Positions 15,736-25,409 are shown, numbered from the stretch's first letter. The stretch: 64,000 bases of DNA from Gammaproteobacteria bacterium MOLA455 (GCA_000511875.1 AZIN01000001.1:1433332-1497331); one strand, 5' to 3'. Numbers and translations are program-made. Notes: generated by a model from the sequence alone, not told the origin.

Positions 15736-16767
15736 ATGACGGACCTCGACAGCACAGACTCGATACCTACAGGATTTCTATCCTTCTCCCTGGTCAGCCA
15801 GGAAATTATCTCGGTGCTCTTTGCCTTCTACTCCTATTACCAAGGAGACATGGATCTAGCCACATTTTATCTAGCCATGGCGGCACTACTACTGGTAGGC
15901 CTCGGCATTCACTCTATCTTTGATCGACCGCACACCGCACGTCTAGTTCTGGCTATAGTTTTAATCGGTGGCTACTTTTACCTGCTCTCTGGAGCATCCG
16001 ACGGCTCCTCATTACTCTGGTGCCTGACCATTGTTCCGGTATTGGTAGGCTGCTTCGGTTATCGCAGAAGTGTGCTTATTCTGACTGCAGTGTTCGGCGG
16101 TTCCGCATGGCTGTTTTACGGGCCATCGCTATTTATCCTGATGCCCCCATACAGTGACGTGACCCTAGTGCGCTTTTTGTCCTCCTTTGCGGTGTTATCA
16201 GTATTCGCCATCGCCATGGACAACTCACATTCCCGCAGCCTCAATCGCTACAAAGATTTGTCCCGTCGCGTCGACCAAATTGCCCATCAGGATCAGCTCA
16301 CCAAACTGCCCAATCGCCACGATATGGAGCAGCGACTAGAGAAAAAATATCAGCAGTACCGCCTGGTTAATCAGCCTTTCTCAATACTGCTTGCGGATCT
16401 CGACAACTTTAAATTTATCAATGACCGCTATGGGCATGATGTTGGCGATGAAGTACTCCACGCCATTGGCGCGCTGCTCAGCGAACCGCTCCGCGGTGAA
16501 GATGTGGTCGCGCGCTGGGGTGGCAATGAATATATGGTACTGCTACCAACAGCCAATTCAGAAGCCGCAGTCAATATCGCCGAGCGGCTGCGGGCTCAGG
16601 CGGGCAAACTGGCCATGGACGCCCAGGGCGACCAGCTACGAATCTCTCTCAGTGTGGGTATTGCATCAATCGATAAATGTACTGGCATCGACGACCTCAT
16701 ATCCACTGCAGAAAACGGCCTCTATCAGGCAAAACATATGGGTCGCGATATGGTGATCGTGGGCTAG
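15736..16767 (+). CDS. Membrane GGDEF-domain protein with altered signature GGNEY
   Basis: The 343-residue protein has about five or six membrane helices (residues 30-165), a short linker and one GGDEF domain (about 180-343). The domain has DQLTKLPNRHDM, the metal Asp in LLADLDNFKFIND and the RGED inhibitory site, but the signature loop reads GGNEY (262-266) where active cyclases have GG(D/E)EF. The third residue normally holds the catalytic metal, so Asn should reduce or abolish synthesis. With the RxxD site intact, the protein may bind rather than make c-di-GMP. ATG 15736 follows GGGAAG; an earlier GTG lacks a ribosome site. Confidence 0.88.
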   Translation: MTDLDSTDSIPTGFLSFSLVSQEIISVLFAFYSYYQGDMDLATFYLAMAALLLVGLGIHSIFDRPHTARLVLAIVLIGGYFYLLSGASDGSSLLWCLTIVPVLVGCFGYRRSVLILTAVFGGSAWLFYGPSLFILMPPYSDVTLVRFLSSFAVLSVFAIAMDNSHSRSLNRYKDLSRRVDQIAHQDQLTKLPNRHDMEQRLEKKYQQYRLVNQPFSILLADLDNFKFINDRYGHDVGDEVLHAIGALLSEPLRGEDVVARWGGNEYMVLLPTANSEAAVNIAERLRAQAGKLAMDAQGDQLRISLSVGIASIDKCTGIDDLISTAENGLYQAKHMGRDMVIVG

Positions 16768-16782
16768 ATTTACGTTGTAATC

Positions 16783-17349
16783 TCAGCCCTGGCCGTAACG
16801 GAAGCAGTCCGTAGTGTGATCATTAACCACCCCCATCGCCTGCAGAAAGGCATAACAGATAGTTGTGCCAAAGAACTTAAAGCCACGCTTCTTCATCTCT
16901 TTACTGATCCGGTCAGACAACTCAGTGGATGCTGGAATCTCCTTTAGAGATGCCCAGTGATTAACTATTGGTTCATTGTCTACAAAGCCCCAAATGTAAT
17001 TGCTAAAACTTCCATGCTCTCTCTGTAAATCGATAAAGTGACGGGCATTAGTGATAGCGCTAACCACCTTCAGTCGGTTGCGAACTATGCCCGGATCCAA
17101 CAGCAGTCGCTCAATATCAGACTCATCCAACGCTGCGACTTTGTGCACATCAAAATTAGCAAAGGCCTTGCGATAGTTCTCACGCTTGCGCAAAACCGTT
17201 ATCCACGAGAGCCCAGCCTGAGCCCCTTCCAGTACCACAAACTCAAACAGTTTCTGATCGTCGCGGCATGGCACTCCCCACTCGTGGTCGTGATACTGCT
17301 GATAGAGCGGATCATCACCGCACCAGGCACAGCGAATAGGGTCAGTCAT
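16783..17349 (-). CDS. tag: DNA-3-methyladenine glycosylase I
   Basis: The 188-residue protein matches Tag: IRCAWCGDDPLYQQYHDHEWG at the start and HTTDCFRYGQ at the end supply the Cys/His zinc ligands that close the fold (E. coli C4, H17, H175, C179), and LEGAQAGLSWITVLRKR is the family signature with the base-recognition Glu. It removes 3-methyladenine from alkylated DNA. ATG 17349 has GAGG nine bases upstream; a longer in-frame reading adds unrelated residues. Its 3' end faces the GGDEF gene with 15 bp between. Confidence 0.95.
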   Translation of the reverse strand: MTDPIRCAWCGDDPLYQQYHDHEWGVPCRDDQKLFEFVVLEGAQAGLSWITVLRKRENYRKAFANFDVHKVAALDESDIERLLLDPGIVRNRLKVVSAITNARHFIDLQREHGSFSNYIWGFVDNEPIVNHWASLKEIPASTELSDRISKEMKKRGFKFFGTTICYAFLQAMGVVNDHTTDCFRYGQG

Positions 17350-17473
17350 GTTTATGTCCTCAAGGTATTCTTTTGGTCGGCCATATATAAGCAAGCGGAT
17401 AGGTATCCAGCTGATAATCGACTATGCTAATGATCAGGTTAAATGAAACTCCTGACGAGGTAATACTAGCTCA

Positions 17474-18433
17474 ATGATCAAACGCTTTCCGGATATTCGG
17501 CCTTATAAAACCCAATTTATAGCAGTTACAGCACCTCATCAACTCTATGTGGAAGAGTCGGGTAATCCCGATGGCATTCCGGTGCTATTTATCCATGGCG
17601 GCCCTGGCGGCGGCACCGCAGCAAGCGATCGCTGCTTCTTTGACCCGGAAAAATACCGCATTATTTTATTTGATCAGCGGGGCGCAGGTCGCTCTACCCC
17701 CCACGCCTTGCTCGACAATAACAACACCGCAGCACTGATCGACGATATTGAAACCATTCGCGCGGCCCTGGATGTGGAACGCTGGGTTGTCTTCGGGGGT
17801 TCCTGGGGCTCTACCCTCGGACTGCTCTATGCGCAGCAGTATCCGCAGCTAATTATGGGGTTGATTTTGCGCGGCATCTTTTTATGTCGCGATGAGGATA
17901 TTAACTGGTTCTATCAGGACGGTGCCGGCCGTATTTTCCCCGAATACTGGCAGCAATACACACAGGTAATACCAGAGAGCGAACGTGGTGATATGGTCGC
18001 AGCCTTTTATCGTCGCCTTACTGGAGACAACGACTTTGAACGTATGGCGGCCGCCAAAGCCTGGTCAATCTGGGAAGGGCGCTGCGCCACATTACAGAGC
18101 AACCCCAATTTAGTCGAACGCTTCAGCCATCCCCATTTGGCCGTTGCCATGGCGCGTATCGAAGCGCATTTTTTCATCAACAAAGCCTTTATCAAACCCA
18201 ATCAAATTCTCGACAATGCTCATCTGCTCAAGGATATTCCGGGCACCATTGTTCACGGTCGCTACGATATGGTCTGCCCGGTCAATCAAGCCATTGCCCT
18301 CAGTGAAGCTTGGCCCAGCGCCAGGCTCGATATAATTGGTGATGCCGGCCACTCCTCTTCTGAGCGCGGCACCACCGACGCTTTGGTGCGAGCCACTAAC
18401 AGGCTCGCTCATCACTTGGAAATCAATTCTTAA
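17474..18433 (+). CDS. pip: Proline iminopeptidase (alpha/beta hydrolase)
   Basis: The 319-residue alpha/beta hydrolase has the oxyanion motif HGGPGGG (41-47), FDQRGAGRSTPH, the nucleophile elbow GGSWGS with Ser110, then Asp in HGRYDMVCP and His in GDAGHSSSE. These are the S33 prolyl aminopeptidase hallmarks; it releases N-terminal proline from peptides in the cytoplasm. It is followed after 9 bp by dtd, the same pairing as in Pseudomonas. Confidence 0.93.
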   Translation: MIKRFPDIRPYKTQFIAVTAPHQLYVEESGNPDGIPVLFIHGGPGGGTAASDRCFFDPEKYRIILFDQRGAGRSTPHALLDNNNTAALIDDIETIRAALDVERWVVFGGSWGSTLGLLYAQQYPQLIMGLILRGIFLCRDEDINWFYQDGAGRIFPEYWQQYTQVIPESERGDMVAAFYRRLTGDNDFERMAAAKAWSIWEGRCATLQSNPNLVERFSHPHLAVAMARIEAHFFINKAFIKPNQILDNAHLLKDIPGTIVHGRYDMVCPVNQAIALSEAWPSARLDIIGDAGHSSSERGTTDALVRATNRLAHHLEINS

Positions 18434-18442
18434 GGCTCTCCC

Positions 18443-18880
18443 ATGATTGGATTAATTCAGCGAGTGAGTCACGCCAGTGTGCGCGTCGACAACCAAGCCT
18501 GCGGCGCGATCGATCAAGGTATTTTATTGCTGCTGGCGGTAGAACCCGAGGATTTAGAGAGCCACGCCGAGCGGCTTTTGGAAAAGGTACTTAACTATCG
18601 GGTGTTTTCAGATACTGAAGGCAAGATGAATCTGTCACTGCGAGATATTCAGGGGGGCTTAATGGTAGTCTCGCAATTTACTCTGGCGGCGAATACCAAA
18701 AAAGGCCTGCGCCCGAGCTTTATCTCGGCAGCAGCGCCAAGTCATGCAGAGGCGCTCTATAATCATTTCATCACTTTAGCCAGCCAGACTCACCACAAGA
18801 CTCAATACGGTATTTTTGGTGCCGATATGCAAGTGTCACTGTGCAACGATGGGCCAGTCACTTTTTCGCTGCAGGTCTAA
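18443..18880 (+). CDS. dtd: D-aminoacyl-tRNA deacylase
   Basis: At 145 residues it is the same length as E. coli DTD. Both signature pieces are present: [17 protein letters not shown] and the Gly-cisPro motif in [11 protein letters not shown]. As a homodimer, it removes D-amino acids and glycine mischarged on tRNA. Likely cotranscribed with pip; its 3' end is 8 bp from the convergent mpl. Confidence 0.96.
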   Translation: MIGLIQRVSHASVRVDNQACGAIDQGILLLLAVEPEDLESHAERLLEKVLNYRVFSDTEGKMNLSLRDIQGGLMVVSQFTLAANTKKGLRPSFISAAAPSHAEALYNHFITLASQTHHKTQYGIFGADMQVSLCNDGPVTFSLQV

Positions 18881-18888
18881 GCACTTTT

Positions 18889-20304
18889 CTATTCCCCGGC
18901 CTTTAGCGCCGCCACCAGACGCAGATGAAAACCCTCAAATCCGCCATTGCTCATTACCACCACGTGAGATTTTCCGACGCTTCCATGAATCTGTTCCAAG
19001 GTGCTGGCCAACAGCTGATCAACCTGCTCACAAACTATAGCCGGAACAGTGCATGCTGATGCCACCGCCTGCAGATCCCAATTAATTGCTGGACCTTTGT
19101 ACCAAAGAGCACAATCTGCCGCCGCCACAGCATCACTTAACGCAGCCTTATGCATACCTAACTTCATCGTCGCCGAGCGCGGTTCCACGATCGCGATCAC
19201 CTGCTCAGAGCCCACTTTTGCACGCAGTCCTTGGACGGTACTGATAATCGCAGTGGGATGATGAGCAAAATCATCGTAGACAGTGACCCGATCATCCTCA
19301 TAGATGACTTCCATACGCCGTTTAACGCCGACAAATTGACACAGCGCCTCACAGGCCTTCTCCAGACTAACGCCCACTGTGGAGGCTGCCATCACCGCTG
19401 CAATGGCATTGAGTACATTATGTCGGCCACTGTGCTGCCAGTTTACGAGTGCCCTTTGATCAATCTTATCGATAATTTCAAACCGCGAACCATCGGCAGC
19501 TAACAGCTTATAGCGCCAACCGGAGCCTTTGACGTCAACCATCTGATCACCCGTCTCGTTCACCTTCTCACGAGCAAAAGTCTGTATATGACTCCAACAA
19601 CCCTGATCAACCACCTGTTGCAAGTTGTTGTCATCAGCGGGATAAATAAGCTGCCCAGTGCTGGGCAAGGTGCGCACCAGGTGGTGGAACTGGCGCTGAA
19701 TCGCCGCCAGATCATCAAAGATATCGCCGTGATCGAACTCGAGATTATTCATCACCAAGGTATTGCTGTGGTAGTGAACAAACTTCGAACGCTTATCAAA
19801 AAAAGCGCTGTCGTATTCGTCTGCCTCGACCACAAAGCAACCATCGCTGCCTGTACTTAAACGTGCCGAGAGACCAAAATCCAGAGGTACACCGCCGATC
19901 AAAAATCCCGGCTTTAAGCCGGCATATTCGAGAATCGCAGCAACCATACTGCTGGTCGTGGTCTTGCCATGAGTACCGGAAACCGAAATTACGTACTGGT
20001 CTCGAAGCACATTCTCCCCCAACCACTGGGGGCCAGACGTGAAGGCAAGGCCATTGTCGAGCATATATTCAACACAGGGATTACCCCGGGACATGGCGTT
20101 GCCTACAATAATCAGATCCGGTGCCGGCTGCAGCTGCTGAGGATCAAAACCTTCGATCAACTCAATTCCTGCCAGCTCTAACTGGGTGCTCATGGGCGGA
20201 TAAACATTGGCGTCGCTGCCGGATACCTGATGACCAAGCTGCTTGGCCAACTGCGCCAGGCTACCCATAAAGGTGCCGCAGATACCGAGAATATGAATAT
20301 GCAT
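18889..20304 (-). CDS. mpl: UDP-N-acetylmuramate:L-alanyl-gamma-D-glutamyl-meso-diaminopimelate ligase
   Basis: The 471-residue Mur-ligase family enzyme starts MHIHILGICGTFMGSLAQLAK (nucleotide-binding), has the ATP loop SGTHGKTTTSSMVA, the YDDFAHHPTAI motif and GVKRRMEVI. The IHILGICGTFMG start separates Mpl from MurC. It attaches recycled murein tripeptide to UDP-MurNAc in peptidoglycan recycling. ATG 20304 has AAGGAA upstream. It converges on dtd and is divergent from the protease gene. Confidence 0.95.
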   Translation of the reverse strand: MHIHILGICGTFMGSLAQLAKQLGHQVSGSDANVYPPMSTQLELAGIELIEGFDPQQLQPAPDLIIVGNAMSRGNPCVEYMLDNGLAFTSGPQWLGENVLRDQYVISVSGTHGKTTTSSMVAAILEYAGLKPGFLIGGVPLDFGLSARLSTGSDGCFVVEADEYDSAFFDKRSKFVHYHSNTLVMNNLEFDHGDIFDDLAAIQRQFHHLVRTLPSTGQLIYPADDNNLQQVVDQGCWSHIQTFAREKVNETGDQMVDVKGSGWRYKLLAADGSRFEIIDKIDQRALVNWQHSGRHNVLNAIAAVMAASTVGVSLEKACEALCQFVGVKRRMEVIYEDDRVTVYDDFAHHPTAIISTVQGLRAKVGSEQVIAIVEPRSATMKLGMHKAALSDAVAAADCALWYKGPAINWDLQAVASACTVPAIVCEQVDQLLASTLEQIHGSVGKSHVVVMSNGGFEGFHLRLVAALKAGE

Positions 20305-20336
20305 GAGTTTCCTTTGTCTTTTCGCCAAGTTTTTTC

Positions 20337-22991
20337 TTGAAGGAATTATGGCATCAGGCTAAAAAAACTCCTAAAGTTACGTCTTCTAGTCTAAAAATAA
20401 ACGTATTGACCACTGAAAATAATCTCTATTTGTGGAGTAAACGCTTGCTGACTAATCTTCCTGCAATCATGGCTCTCGGTATTATTGTCACGCTTTACGG
20501 CTGTGGTGGTGGCGGTGGCGGGCAAAAATCTGCCGACAACGATATTCAAATCCCCCCTCCAACCAGCAATCAGGACAATAGCAAGCCGCCCTGGGATAGC
20601 TTTGCAGATCAAATCCAAGACCCGAGCAATCTAAACGAAAGCGCCACTGAATTCGAAACCGAAGAGTACGACGCTATGGGCGCCTTGGCGATGATCAATG
20701 CATCTAGCGCCTATGCTCGTGGAGCCACTGGCTCAGGAATCACGGTTGGCGTAGTCGATTCTGGGGTTTATGAAGAGCATATTGAATTTGCTCAGGGCAG
20801 CGAAAACAAAGTCGAATATGCCGGTAGCGACTACAGCAGCGGCAACTCAAGAAGCGACGATGCAATTGCCCACGGTACTCTGGTTGCCGGCATTATTGCC
20901 GCCAACAAAGATGGCTACGATGCCGACAGCGCACTCAATATGCACGGCGTGGCATTTGACGCCAGCATCTTGGCCTATGAGATACCCCTGGGCTCCGGCA
21001 GCGGACCCTACGACCCTTTGGAAGTTGAGCAGATCAATTATTCCGATGACAACTACTTTGCCAATCGCTTCACCACCATGGCCGATCAAGTGGATATCAT
21101 CAATCTGAGCTTTGGCTTTTCGGGGGTGGTCACTTCTTACACAGCGACTCAGGTGGAGTCAGCATTTGGTCTCACCATTGATGCTCTGGCACAGCAAAAT
21201 AAATCCCGTGGCCAGCGCTCGATCTTTGTTTTTTCGGCAGGCAATGCCTGGAACGACACAGATGATCAGGGCAACACTGTGGACGCCGACTCCCCAGAAC
21301 TTATGCCCGGGCTACCCTACCTATTTCCCGAGCTAAAAGATCATATGCTGGCAGTGGCCGCCGTCGACGATGAAGGTGAGATCGCCTTTTACTCCAACCG
21401 CTGCGGTGTTGCCGCCGACTACTGTCTGGTCGCACCAGGCGGTGGTGATGGCAATGGCAACGGCAATGTTGAAGCCCACGAGCGCATTTGGGGGCCAACA
21501 TCACCAGAGCCTGGTAACGCAGTGGACGCACACTATTATGCTGGCGCTATCGGCACTTCCTTTGCCGCCCCTGTAGTCAGTGGCTCTCTGGCGCTATTAA
21601 AACAGATGTTTCCCACTGTCGGTAATCACGAGCTAGTCGCGCGTCTACTGACTACTGCCAATAAGATCGGAATCTATAGTGACAGCAGTATTTATGGGCA
21701 GGGTTTATTGGATATGGATGCAGCGACTCGACCTGTAGGCGCCCTGAGAGTTGCCAGCGGCAACAACTTAGATAGCCAGCTCAGTGATATAGGTGCAAAT
21801 ACTATTAGTGTGTCTGGCGCGGGTCTCGGTAGCAGCTTGGTCAGTGCCCTGCAAGGCAACAACATGGCGCTGTTTGATCAACAGGGCTTTCCCTTTTTGC
21901 GTGATGCCAGTCAGTTAGTGCGGCAATCTCAACCCCTCGCAGCAGCCAGCGGCTTGCAGCATCATGAGCAGCAACTCAGCAGTGGCGTGCGCTTACAGCT
22001 AGGTAAAAGCAGCAATCTAGTTGATCGCCAAGGCTTAGGATTACAATCCGACTATCTGGCCCTGCAATTTGGCTCGCAGCCAAACGCCTACGGCAATGAC
22101 CAAAACAGTGTAGAGCGCTTTATGGGTATCAACGCTAACCCCGGCTGGTTCTTTGGCGTCTATGCCGACGCCTTTGTCACGCCGGACCACAACAGTAGCG
22201 ACAGTAGTTTTGCCGCGCCCTGGCTAAGCTTTGCTCGCAATGGCTGGAGCAGTGGCGGCGCAATGGATTTGGGTGTGGGCAAATTTAGGCTAGGCATATT
22301 TGAAGGCTCTCAATTTAAGCACTCTGTCACCGGCAACCTTTTAACCGACAGCAACGAAAACAACAGCCATGGCAGCCTGCTGGAATACGCACTCTGGTCA
22401 CCGGCTCTTAGCATCAATTTTCAGCGTGGTTTTATCCGTGAAGACGAGAGCTTTCTCGGCGCCAACGTGGGACAGAACCTGGGCCAGCTAAACAACAGCG
22501 GCACAGATTTTTTTGGCCTCAATGGCCATGTGCAGTTTAATTCAACATGGCAGGGAATCTTCGCGGTTTATCTGGGCACCACTAAAAGTGGCCTGACAGA
22601 AAATTCTCTATCAGGAAACCGAGGCCTATTAAATCTCGACAAATCCATCAACAGTAATTCTTGGTCTCTTGGGCTAAACAGCTCACCGAACTGGCAGACA
22701 GATGATCGCCTCAGCATAAGCCTGCACCAACCCCTCCGCGTGCAGAGCGGTCAGGGCAGTCTGCAACTGGCCAGCGGCCGCACCATTGATCGCCAAGTTA
22801 CCTATGAAACCATCAACTTTGACCTGCAGCCCAAGGGCCGGGAACAACAGCTAGAATTACTCTATCAGTTTAAAGTGGGCGATTTCAGCGCCGCGACCCG
22901 AGTGGAATATACTTATCAACCTCATCACAGCCCGCACAACCCAAGTTATGGCGTAATCGAATTTTCATTATTCAAGGCCTTCACCCGCTAG
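20337..22991 (+). CDS. Lipoprotein subtilisin-like serine protease autotransporter (SphB1/NalP type)
   Basis: A large S8 protease. The catalytic triad, numbered from the longest reading, is Asp141 (GVVDSGVYEEH), His179 (AIAHGTLVAGI) and Ser408 (GTSFAAPVVSG). The last ~270 residues form aromatic-alternating strands of an autotransporter barrel, but the usual terminal Phe is absent (it ends FKAFTR). The N-terminus has a lipobox, IIVTLYGC followed by six Gly, predicting an outer-membrane lipoprotein as in SphB1 and NalP, which cleave other surface proteins. The start is uncertain: TTG 20337 is the longest reading; TTG 20445, with GGAG seven bases before it, would leave a 19-residue lipoprotein signal; TTG 20430 adds the Lys-Arg expected before the hydrophobic stretch. 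Confidence 0.85.
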   Translation: MKELWHQAKKTPKVTSSSLKINVLTTENNLYLWSKRLLTNLPAIMALGIIVTLYGCGGGGGGQKSADNDIQIPPPTSNQDNSKPPWDSFADQIQDPSNLNESATEFETEEYDAMGALAMINASSAYARGATGSGITVGVVDSGVYEEHIEFAQGSENKVEYAGSDYSSGNSRSDDAIAHGTLVAGIIAANKDGYDADSALNMHGVAFDASILAYEIPLGSGSGPYDPLEVEQINYSDDNYFANRFTTMADQVDIINLSFGFSGVVTSYTATQVESAFGLTIDALAQQNKSRGQRSIFVFSAGNAWNDTDDQGNTVDADSPELMPGLPYLFPELKDHMLAVAAVDDEGEIAFYSNRCGVAADYCLVAPGGGDGNGNGNVEAHERIWGPTSPEPGNAVDAHYYAGAIGTSFAAPVVSGSLALLKQMFPTVGNHELVARLLTTANKIGIYSDSSIYGQGLLDMDAATRPVGALRVASGNNLDSQLSDIGANTISVSGAGLGSSLVSALQGNNMALFDQQGFPFLRDASQLVRQSQPLAAASGLQHHEQQLSSGVRLQLGKSSNLVDRQGLGLQSDYLALQFGSQPNAYGNDQNSVERFMGINANPGWFFGVYADAFVTPDHNSSDSSFAAPWLSFARNGWSSGGAMDLGVGKFRLGIFEGSQFKHSVTGNLLTDSNENNSHGSLLEYALWSPALSINFQRGFIREDESFLGANVGQNLGQLNNSGTDFFGLNGHVQFNSTWQGIFAVYLGTTKSGLTENSLSGNRGLLNLDKSINSNSWSLGLNSSPNWQTDDRLSISLHQPLRVQSGQGSLQLASGRTIDRQVTYETINFDLQPKGREQQLELLYQFKVGDFSAATRVEYTYQPHHSPHNPSYGVIEFSLFKAFTR

Positions 22992-23065
22992 TTGACGCTT
23001 CCTGATGGCGCGAGAAACCTTTACCATAGCGCCTCCACAAGGGACTACAGGGAAGAGAGAGTTAC

Positions 23066-24328
23066 ATGGCCAAAAGAAATGCGTTTTATGCACAATCTGG
23101 AGGCGTCACTTCGGTGATCAATGCCTCTGCCGCCGGTGTTATTGAAGCCTGCCGCGCCAACAAGGACAAGATCGGCACTCTGTACGCTGGTCAAAATGGC
23201 ATCCTCGGTGCCCTCCACGAAAACCTTATCGACACCAGCAAAGAAACACCCACCGCTGTGGCGTCACTGAAGCACACCCCCGGTGGCGCTTTTGGCTCCT
23301 GCCGCTACAAAATGCGCGACCATAATGAAGACAGCTCAGAGTATGAGCGTCTGGTGAAAGTGTTTAAAGCGCACAATATTGGCTACTTCTTTTACAATGG
23401 CGGCGGCGACTCAGCGGATACTTGCCTAAAAGTGTCGCAGATCGCTGCCCGCATGAACTATCCACTGCAAGCAATACACATTCCCAAAACCATAGACAAC
23501 GACTTACCTCTCACCGACTGCTCTCCCGGGTTTGGCTCAGTGGCCAAATATGTTGCCGTCTCCACCAAAGAAGCGAGTCTCGATATCGCCTCCATGTGCG
23601 CTTCCTCAACCAAGATATTTATTCTTGAGGTCATGGGTCGCCACGCTGGCTGGATTGCCGCCTCCGGCGGCCTGGCCGCAGAAGAAGCCGGTGACCCACC
23701 GCACATTATTGTCTTTCCAGAAATCCCTTTTTCCCGGGACCAGTTTATTGCCAAGGTTGATGCCACGGTAAAAGACAAAGGCTACTGTGTGGTTGTCGCC
23801 TCAGAGGGCGCCAAGTACGCAGACGGGGCGCTGATTTCTGGCTCTTTGCACAAAGATGCCTTCGGTCACCAGCAGCTTGGCGGTGTAGCGCAGACTCTAG
23901 CCAGCATGGTTAAACACAGCCTCGGCCATAAATATCACTATGCCTTAGCCGATTATCTGCAGCGTTCGGCACGCCACATTGCCTCGAAAACCGATGTCGA
24001 ACAGGCCTATGCAGTAGGTAAGGGTGCTGTTGAAAAAGCCCTCGAAGGCAAGGCCGGAATCATGGTTACTATCGAGCGGGGAACCGGCAAGAAATACAGC
24101 TGGTCACTGGGCGAAGCCCCCCTCAGCAAGGTTGCCAACGTTGAAAAGAAAATGCCCCGCTCGTTTATCACTAAGGACGGTTTTGGTATCACCGAGAAAG
24201 CTCGGGAGTATTTTCAGCCACTGATTATAGGCGAGGATTACCCGCCCTATAAGAACGGCGTACCACAGTATGCAAAGCTAAAAAATATTCTGGTGGAGAA
24301 GAAACTCGAAGAAGGTTTTAAAGGCTAG
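23066..24328 (+). CDS. pfp: 6-phosphofructokinase, pyrophosphate-dependent type
   Basis: The 420-residue PFK-family enzyme carries the two residues that mark PPi use: Asp115 in GGGDS (Gly in ATP enzymes at this place) and Lys141 in PKTIDND (Gly in ATP enzymes). Other motifs are SGGVTSVINASAAG at the N-terminus and VMGRHAGWIAA. It interconverts fructose-6-phosphate and fructose-1,6-bisphosphate with pyrophosphate, reversibly, in glycolysis or gluconeogenesis. The third Gly in GGGDS, where many PFKs have Asp, is a subgroup feature. The gene stands alone, 74 bp after the protease, convergent with the dehydrogenase. Confidence 0.9.
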   Translation: MAKRNAFYAQSGGVTSVINASAAGVIEACRANKDKIGTLYAGQNGILGALHENLIDTSKETPTAVASLKHTPGGAFGSCRYKMRDHNEDSSEYERLVKVFKAHNIGYFFYNGGGDSADTCLKVSQIAARMNYPLQAIHIPKTIDNDLPLTDCSPGFGSVAKYVAVSTKEASLDIASMCASSTKIFILEVMGRHAGWIAASGGLAAEEAGDPPHIIVFPEIPFSRDQFIAKVDATVKDKGYCVVVASEGAKYADGALISGSLHKDAFGHQQLGGVAQTLASMVKHSLGHKYHYALADYLQRSARHIASKTDVEQAYAVGKGAVEKALEGKAGIMVTIERGTGKKYSWSLGEAPLSKVANVEKKMPRSFITKDGFGITEKAREYFQPLIIGEDYPPYKNGVPQYAKLKNILVEKKLEEGFKG

Positions 24329-24349
24329 AGTTTGAACTCAACCGAGAGT

Positions 24350-25312
24350 TCAAGGCAAAACTGCGCGCGGCAAGGGCTTCCCCTGCAAAAACGCGCGCAC
24401 ATTCTCAACCGTCTGATCCACCAACCTCTGCCTTGATTGGCGTGCCGCCCAGGCGCCGTGAGGAGTCACTATCAGGTTGGGAATAGTCTCGTCCAGCAGC
24501 GGATTACCTTGCCGCGGCGGCTCATTGGTCAGCACATCGATACCAGCCCCTGCGATAGTGCCGTTCAATAGCGCCCGCCTGAGGGCCACCTCATTGACCA
24601 TGCCGCCCCGAGCAGTATTGATCAAAACTGCCGAGGGCTTCATCAGGGCTAATTCGACTTCATCGATCAGATTGGTTGTCTCGTCAGTCAGGGGACAGTG
24701 CAGACTGACAATGTCAGCACGACTTAAAAGCGCCTTAAAGTCGACACGCTGCTGATCTGTATATTGGCGCCCCGGCAGTGCCGCATAAATCACCTCAAGC
24801 CCAAAAGCCTCAGCCACCTTCGCCATGCCGCGGCCCAACTCACCGGCACCCACTATACCCAGTACCTTGCCTTGCAACTCCTCCACCGGAAAATTCAGCA
24901 GGCAAAATAGTGAACTGTCCTGCCAGGTGCCGTCCACTGCTGCACGCTGATAATCAGCGAGCCTGGTGGTAAGCGCCAGAATCAGTGCCCAGACATGTTG
25001 CACCACCGAGCCAGTGCCATATTTGACCGCATTGCACACCACCACCTGATGTTGGACGGCAGCCCGTAGGTCAACCACATTGGTGCCGGTGGCCATAACC
25101 GAAATTATTTTTAATCGGGGAGCCTGAGACAGGCTCAGCGCATTGATTGGCACCTTATTGGTCAGGATAATATCCGCGTCGACAATACGCTCGCAAACTT
25201 CGCGGTCAGAAGTCTCAGGATAAATCGTCCAGTTCACCGGCAGAGCCATGAGTGCACTGAGGTCGAGATCGTCGGGGCCGAAACTGTTGCAATCGAGAAG
25301 CACTGCTTTCAT
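24350..25312 (-). CDS. D-2-hydroxyacid dehydrogenase, glycerate dehydrogenase-like
   Basis: The 320-residue NAD-dependent enzyme has the Rossmann motif GIVGAGELGRGMAKVA, the substrate Arg region LINTARGGMVNE, a Glu in the GIDVLTNEPP region and catalytic His in VTPHGAW. The closest family feel is HprA (hydroxypyruvate/glycerate dehydrogenase), from the MATGTNVVD and PARGGMVN-type stretches. Hydroxypyruvate reduction is the likely reaction, but glyoxylate or other 2-ketoacids cannot be excluded. The stop codon sits within a small stem-loop shared with the end of the PFK gene. Confidence 0.85.
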   Translation of the reverse strand: MKAVLLDCNSFGPDDLDLSALMALPVNWTIYPETSDREVCERIVDADIILTNKVPINALSLSQAPRLKIISVMATGTNVVDLRAAVQHQVVVCNAVKYGTGSVVQHVWALILALTTRLADYQRAAVDGTWQDSSLFCLLNFPVEELQGKVLGIVGAGELGRGMAKVAEAFGLEVIYAALPGRQYTDQQRVDFKALLSRADIVSLHCPLTDETTNLIDEVELALMKPSAVLINTARGGMVNEVALRRALLNGTIAGAGIDVLTNEPPRQGNPLLDETIPNLIVTPHGAWAARQSRQRLVDQTVENVRAFLQGKPLPRAVLP

Positions 25313-25409
25313 GGTCTGTTCGCTATTTTTAGAGTCTTTGGAGAGGCGCTCTTGAATAAGTCTATTCTAGCGGCTTTATCCCTTAAGACTATCAGGCAAT
25401 CCTTAGAAC

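Noticed and set aside
24332-24353. Stem-loop TTGAACTC/GAGTTCAA between the PFK and dehydrogenase genes as a terminator
   Set aside because: AT-rich 8-bp stem without a T tract, partly inside the dehydrogenase stop; too weak to call.
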